In this document: one piece after another, positions 6,118 to 7,242 of the stretch
Numbering within the stretch: position 1 is the first letter of the stretch
Layout: every line of letters starts with the position of its first letter
From: Brevundimonas sp.
GTDB taxonomy: Bacteria > Pseudomonadota > Alphaproteobacteria > Caulobacterales > Caulobacteraceae
Direction of reading: 5' to 3'
Length of the DNA stretch: 7,242 bases
NCBI GenBank assembly: GCA_024711185.1
Contig: JANJTI010000054.1
Coordinates: 1-7,242, forward strand
Notes under the pieces: model-generated
Databases searched by the model: none
Seen by the model: only the letters and a program-made list of their open reading frames with translations
Told to the model about the DNA's origin: nothing
Made by a program: the position numbers and the translations under genes

Positions 6118-7242
6118 TTGAGAAACCAGAAAACCCGCCTGCTGGCGACGACGATGATCGGCGGCTTCGCCGCTCTCGCCTTCGCCGCCCCGGCCATGGC
6201 GCAGACCGCGCCGGCCCAGCAGGAGCAGACCCAGCTCGGCGAGATCGTCGTCACCGGTTCGCGTATCCCGCAGACCAACCTGGTGACCACCAGCCCGGTG
6301 ACCCAGGTCACGGGTGAGGACATCGACGTCGCGGGCGTGACCCGCGTCGAGGATCTGGTGGCGCAGCTGCCGCAGGCCTTCGCCGCGCAGAACTCGACCG
6401 TCTCCAACGGGGCTTCGGGCACGGCGACGGTGTCGCTGCGCAACCTCGGCTCCTCGCGCACCCTGGTCCTGATCGACGGTCGCCGCATGGGCTACGGCTC
6501 GCCGAACGACGACGCCGCCGACCTGAACCAGATTCCCGAGCAGCTGGTCGAGCGCGTCGAGGTCCTGACCGGCGGCGCCTCGGCCGTGTACGGCTCGGAC
6601 GCCATCGCCGGCGTCGTCAACTTCATCATGAAGAAGGACTTCGAGGGCATCCAGATCGACGCCCAGTACGCCTTCTACCAGCACAACAACGACTACGACG
6701 GCGTCGGCAACGTCCGCGCCGAGATCCTGCGTCGCGGCCAGACCAACCCGGCCCAGTTCCGGCTGCCGGACGACAACGTGGTCGACGGCGAATCCAAGTC
6801 GGTCAACATGATCATGGGCGTCGCCGCCCCTGACGGCCGCGGCAACCTGATGGCCTACGCCGGCTACCGCAACAACAACCCGGTGCTGCAGGGCCAGCGC
6901 GACTACTCGTCGTGCGCCCTCGGCGCCCCCAACGCCGCGTCGGGTCCGACGACCTTCTCGTGCGGTGGTTCGGGCACCTCGTTCCCGGGTCAGTTCACCG
7001 ACTTCGCGACCTTCGCCTACACCATCGACCAGACCACGGGCAACTTCGTCCCGTACAACGGCAACGTGAACGCCTACAACTTCGGCCCGCTGAACTACTA
7101 CCAGCGCCCGGACGAGCGTTACACGCTCGGCGCGTTCGGCCAGTACCAGGTCAACGACAAGGCGGAAGTCTTCGCCCAGCTGATGTTCTCGGACTACGAG
7201 TCGGTGGCCCAGATCGCCCCGTCGGGCAGCTTCTTCAGCGTC
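6118..7242 (+). CDS. TonB-dependent outer-membrane receptor, N-terminal part (runs off window)
   Basis: This is the first 375 residues of an outer-membrane receptor that takes up a substrate with energy from TonB-ExbB-ExbD. From TTG 6118 it has a classical signal peptide: basic start RNQKTR, hydrophobic core at 8-26, and cleavage after AMA at about residue 28. A TonB-box-like EIVVTGSRI follows at 42-50. The plug domain (about 55-175) shows SLRNLGSSRTLVLIDGRR at 106-123 and GGASAVYGSDAIAGVVNFI at 152-170, both hallmark plug segments. Beta-barrel sequence follows, rich in Asn, Tyr, Gly and aromatic residues, with two cysteines (about 266 and 282) probably pairing in an extracellular loop. The frame is open to the window end, so the rest of the barrel is outside. 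Codon use is strongly biased to C-ending codons, suggesting high expression. The substrate cannot be told; no regulator or transporter partner is visible here. Confidence 0.93.
   Translation, partial: MRNQKTRLLATTMIGGFAALAFAAPAMAQTAPAQQEQTQLGEIVVTGSRIPQTNLVTTSPVTQVTGEDIDVAGVTRVEDLVAQLPQAFAAQNSTVSNGASGTATVSLRNLGSSRTLVLIDGRRMGYGSPNDDAADLNQIPEQLVERVEVLTGGASAVYGSDAIAGVVNFIMKKDFEGIQIDAQYAFYQHNNDYDGVGNVRAEILRRGQTNPAQFRLPDDNVVDGESKSVNMIMGVAAPDGRGNLMAYAGYRNNNPVLQGQRDYSSCALGAPNAASGPTTFSCGGSGTSFPGQFTDFATFAYTIDQTTGNFVPYNGNVNAYNFGPLNYYQRPDERYTLGAFGQYQVNDKAEVFAQLMFSDYESVAQIAPSGSFFSV

Noticed and set aside
6061..6684. Minus-strand 207-codon frame opposite the receptor gene
   Set aside because: The opposite strand encodes an unmistakable signal peptide and plug domain; this frame has no motif of its own.

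Overview
The window looks like a chromosomal segment of a very GC-rich alphaproteobacterium, most likely of the Caulobacteraceae (Caulobacter, Phenylobacterium or Brevundimonas type). The reasons are the strong G/C preference at third codon positions, the TonB-dependent receptor with an 'EIVVTGSRI' N-terminus typical of the large receptor sets of this group, and the flavour of the hypothetical proteins. The genus is an inference and cannot be fixed from the sequence alone.

Layout, left to right. (a) 5-679 (+) is pdxH, pyridoxamine 5'-phosphate oxidase; it converges with 683-1330 (-), a uridine kinase. (b) A 137-bp divergent gap (1331-1467) leads to a tight two-gene unit: an AlkK-like medium/long-chain acyl-CoA synthetase (1468-3102) and a three-helix membrane protein with a DUF1499 domain (3107-3799). 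(c) 3803-4705 (-) is a LACTB2-like metallo-beta-lactamase-fold hydrolase. (d) 4775-4921 (+) is a probable 48-residue lipoprotein-like small ORF starting at GTG. (e) A minus-strand pair, transcribed from 5829 down to 4926, encodes a small exported protein of unknown function with two cysteines and a TIGR01244-type rhodanese/phosphatase-like protein, separated by one base. (f) A 288-bp divergent regulatory gap (5830-6117) precedes a TonB-dependent receptor (6118 to the window edge) that appears to start at TTG and runs off the right end.

The genes do not form one pathway. They are mainly vitamin B6 and pyrimidine salvage, fatty-acid activation and outer-membrane uptake. Three convergent gene pairs are only 3-4 bases apart, so there is no room for stand-alone terminators. 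I found no rRNA, tRNA, CRISPR array, insertion sequence, prophage or obvious horizontally acquired block, and I do not see a convincing new multi-gene system. The points most worth a second look are the repeat-rich receptor promoter region with its TTG start, the small lipoprotein-like ORF, and the neighbouring rhodanese-like and MBL-fold genes, which resemble separated halves of the Blh-type fusion.
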